From positions 44,736,922 through 44,800,921 of the forward strand of contig NC_054743.1 of NCBI RefSeq assembly GCF_018143015.1: a stretch of DNA of 64,000 bases. Reading direction: 5' to 3'. The stretch is from Lytechinus variegatus. Lineage: Eukaryota > Echinodermata > Echinoidea > Temnopleuroida > Toxopneustidae. The translations under genes were made by a program, and so were the position numbers. Positions 61,832 through 64,000 of this stretch are shown here, one piece after another. The stretch's first letter is position 1, and each line of letters opens with the position of its first letter. The notes beneath the pieces are model-generated. The model was not told where the DNA came from. It saw only the letters and a list, made by a program, of their open reading frames with translations, and searched no databases.

Positions 61832-61916
61832 TATATTTTTCAATAGATGGAAACATCTTACAAGTTAACATGCACAGGCTGTCCTGAGAGACTATTAAAG
61901 GAGGATTGTAAGAGAG
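61832..61916 (+). CDS. Candidate first coding exon, unknown product
   Basis: Acceptor TTTATTTCCGCAG before and donor AAGAGAG|GTATGT after, both good. A start at 61847 gives METSYKLTCTGCPERLLKED then CKRG, leaving in phase 1. The Cys pattern (C-x2-C-x12-C) is suggestive of metal binding but no family is recognised. It does not join in frame to the exon at 62345, so an intermediate exon would be needed. Confidence 0.3.
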
Positions 61917-62344
61917 GTATGTTCATTTTTGTTGTCGTTTCTATGTGGACTTTTGTCTATTTTCTAAATTTTTTCTTTGTCACCGTCTAAAACTTTTTTA
62001 TCATAAAATTTGTTGTCATGATAAAGAACCACTTATTTTGATCAATTTCAATCTTGGTTGATGTACACATCTGACAGTGACTGAATTGATCTAAATTCTG
62101 TGTCACATGGTCATAGAGTATAATGCCTAAATGTCAAATATTTGTAGATCCAGTTGATCAATTTAAATTTAACTTTATGAGAATGGCAATCTGATTAGGT
62201 TGTGGGAAAAAAGTCATTTGACCAAATATATGCAGATTTAAAAGGTAGGCCTATTAATTTTGACAGTACGCAGTAAAGGTAGTTAAGAATACATTTTTTT
62301 CAATGTTTAAATATTTTCTTTTGCTTCTCACTCTAACTCAATAG

Positions 62345-62497
62345 GAATATGCCAACAAGAACTGCAATGAGGAGTCGTTGACAGGAGGAAACTTTTTAAA
62401 AGAGACCACACACTACCTCATCAACATGCTTGAAGATGATCTGAGCCTGAAGAGGGACAAAGGGCCTAGTGATAAACTACCTTTCTGCAAGTATTGA
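62345..62497 (+). CDS. Candidate terminal exon, unknown product
   Basis: Pyrimidine-rich acceptor CTCACTCTAACTCAATAG, then 50 codons (EYANKNCNEESLTGGNFLKE, TTHYLINMLEDDLSLKRDKG, PSDKLPFCKY) and a stop at 62497. An AATAAA poly(A) signal follows at about 62629. The composition is charged and protein-like. Family not recognised; phase 0 entry. Confidence 0.4.
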   Translation, partial: EYANKNCNEESLTGGNFLKETTHYLINMLEDDLSLKRDKGPSDKLPFCKY

Positions 62498-62649
62498 CAA
62501 TTCTGCTTTTGTATGGTGTATTTTTTTTAATAAGAAAGTTATATGACAATAACATCTCAAGACAAGCCTAGTGTACATGCAAGTATTAGTGATATTCTTG
62601 TAAGAAGGAAGACTCAATGTAAAAAGTGATAATAAATTTTGGCAACTGC

Positions 62650-63252
62650 CTGTTTTCAATTTACAATGAACTGTGCATATGATAATACAATCAGAAATGT
62701 AAATTAGAACTATATGTTTTGTCATTCATTGTGGACAGATTAAAGAAAAAAATATGAGAGGTTGCATCATGATCTTGGTTATTTGAAAAAAGTATTGCAT
62801 CGGCTATGCTCAATGTATGTTTTTCACACAAATGTTTATGGGATACGGATAGGTTTAGCCTTTAGACCAGTAAAGTAATTTTTAAAGGATTCCATATTTT
62901 TTTTTTCAAATCTTACAATGTAAAGACAATAGAATAGTTACATTTTGTTTTCTCTTTGTCATCATAAAAAAATAAAAATAAAAACGCAGAGTAAGATGCA
63001 ACTTCTGGCAATATATCTTCATTTACAGGATAATTTCAGGGAATACGTGGTGATGAGGCATCAGTGTTGCAATTATCTGTTTGTGAGTGATCAAAGATGT
63101 TTCGCAAGCCATAGCAAGAAAAAAGAGGTTTTGTGAGAACTTCAACAACCAGAGATGAGATTGAGACTACCCAACAACAACTGTGTGAGTGATCGATGGG
63201 ACCCAAGTCTATACATGAATTCCTGGAGGGAAACAAGCCTTGTACTTTCCTG
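62650..63252. other. No gene supported
   Basis: AT-rich. A CATTTACAG|GATAATTTCAGG site at about 63030 is acceptor-like, but the frame beyond is short and unsupported. Confidence 0.4.
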
Positions 63253-63806
63253 AAGGGCAAGTCCAACAAAAAGTTTCTTTGATATAATACAGAAAAGTCC
63301 AATGAGCATAACACTAAACATTTCATCAAAATTTGATGTAAAATGAGAAAGTGTTGACATTTTGAAGTTTCGCTTATTTTCACAAAACAGACATCCTGGT
63401 CAGTATGCAAATGAGTGACAAAGTGACGTTCTCCACTCAGTGTTTCTTTTTGTAATATACTAGTATCATGATTTTTTCCCCTCATAATGTGTATAAAGTA
63501 CAGGTGAGATATGGTTTGATTTCTCCCTGAAACTTTTGTAAAAAGCCATTGTGGCAACCTATACTCAATTCGATGAAGAGTTTTCTCATAATTGTGAATT
63601 CTGTAAAAAAAATCAAGCATCATAATATATTTCTACAGAAGAAAGAGTGAGTGTGTGACATACACTTGTTTGCATTTCACCTGTTTAATCACTTGATTAA
63701 TTAATTTCTTATTTTACATCCTATTTTGACGTTTTCCGTGTCATGCATGTTTTATTTATCTCTATTCCATTCACATTAACTTTTTTTTGTACAGTGGACT
63801 TGCTCT
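63253..63806. mobile_element. MITE related to the element at 53227
   Basis: AAGGGCAAGTCCAACAAAAAG at left and GTGGACTTGCTCT at right, with CATTTCATCAAAATTTGATG and CTTATTTTACATCC arms as in the first copy. Its flanks no longer show TTAA on both sides. Older. Confidence 0.65.
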
Positions 63807-64000
63807 AGAACAGGTATTTTTTGTAATGTAAAAGTAAGAATTTCATTATATATTTGTGTCTTTTTAACACTTTTTTTACAGGGGTGGGGGGGGGGGGTTG
63901 AATCAACCTCCCTTGAGATCTCTGCCAATGATCACATTAACGCCTTGAAAATTGGTATGATAATAGTGGGGGATGTCATGTACAATGCTGTTTGGTTAAT
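63807..64000. other. No gene; G homopolymer
   Basis: G run at about 63881-63898, otherwise unremarkable. Confidence 0.5.

Noticed and set aside
63036-63623. 195-codon minus-strand frame
   Set aside because: Runs through the MITE at 63253 and a T-rich flank; composition follows the repeat.

Overview
The window looks like a repeat-rich nuclear genome segment from a marine invertebrate, most probably an echinoderm and perhaps a sea urchin. The reasons are a DEATH-NACHT NOD-like receptor carrying a 2A ribosome-skipping motif (a combination known from purple sea urchin), modular foldback elements like urchin TU elements, CR1-like LINEs with PHD and esterase domains, and many short inverted-repeat elements. 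There are no operons or bacterial features. The species is an inference.

Layout. 1-188: end of a possible host exon. 945-7167: foldbacks, MITE ends and the left arm (about 1.84-4.37 kb) of a large diverged inverted repeat. 7168-13367: a full-length CR1-like LINE with both ORFs open. 13.85-18.5 kb: two decayed LINE fragments, the right arm of the large inverted repeat, and a 42-bp tandem array. 19.5-21.35 kb: a terminal-inverted-repeat element with 10-bp direct repeats.

21953-49815 (+): the one host gene that can be modelled, an NLR-type immune receptor. Five exons have splice sites whose phases all agree: a polar N-terminal exon, a 2A exon (SGDVESNPGP), a DEATH exon, a NACHT exon and a 60-codon LRR-like exon. 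The last two are about 24 kb apart. That intron holds a tRNA-derived SINE, two hAT-like elements with perfect 8-bp target duplications, a nested inverted-repeat complex, Penelope-like fragments, a MITE, and a second, frameshifted copy of the LINE in antisense orientation followed by a third hAT-like piece.

49.8-64 kb: mostly repeats. These include tandem satellites (15-bp core and 49-bp unit), a MITE flanked by TTAA, a 2.04-kb solo-LTR fossil, a 1.1-kb foldback built of inverted 53-bp repeats, a tandem element carrying five perfect nuclear-receptor DR1 motifs, a SINE whose head resembles 7SL RNA, a 0.59-kb palindrome, and two candidate exons of an unrecognised gene near 62 kb.

How it works together: only the NLR makes a functional story. 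Ribosome skipping at 2A would release an N-terminal peptide from a cytosolic DEATH-NACHT-LRR receptor, or serve as a dual-targeting switch. Most of the rest is mobile DNA nested in mobile DNA, with inverted repeats unusually common.
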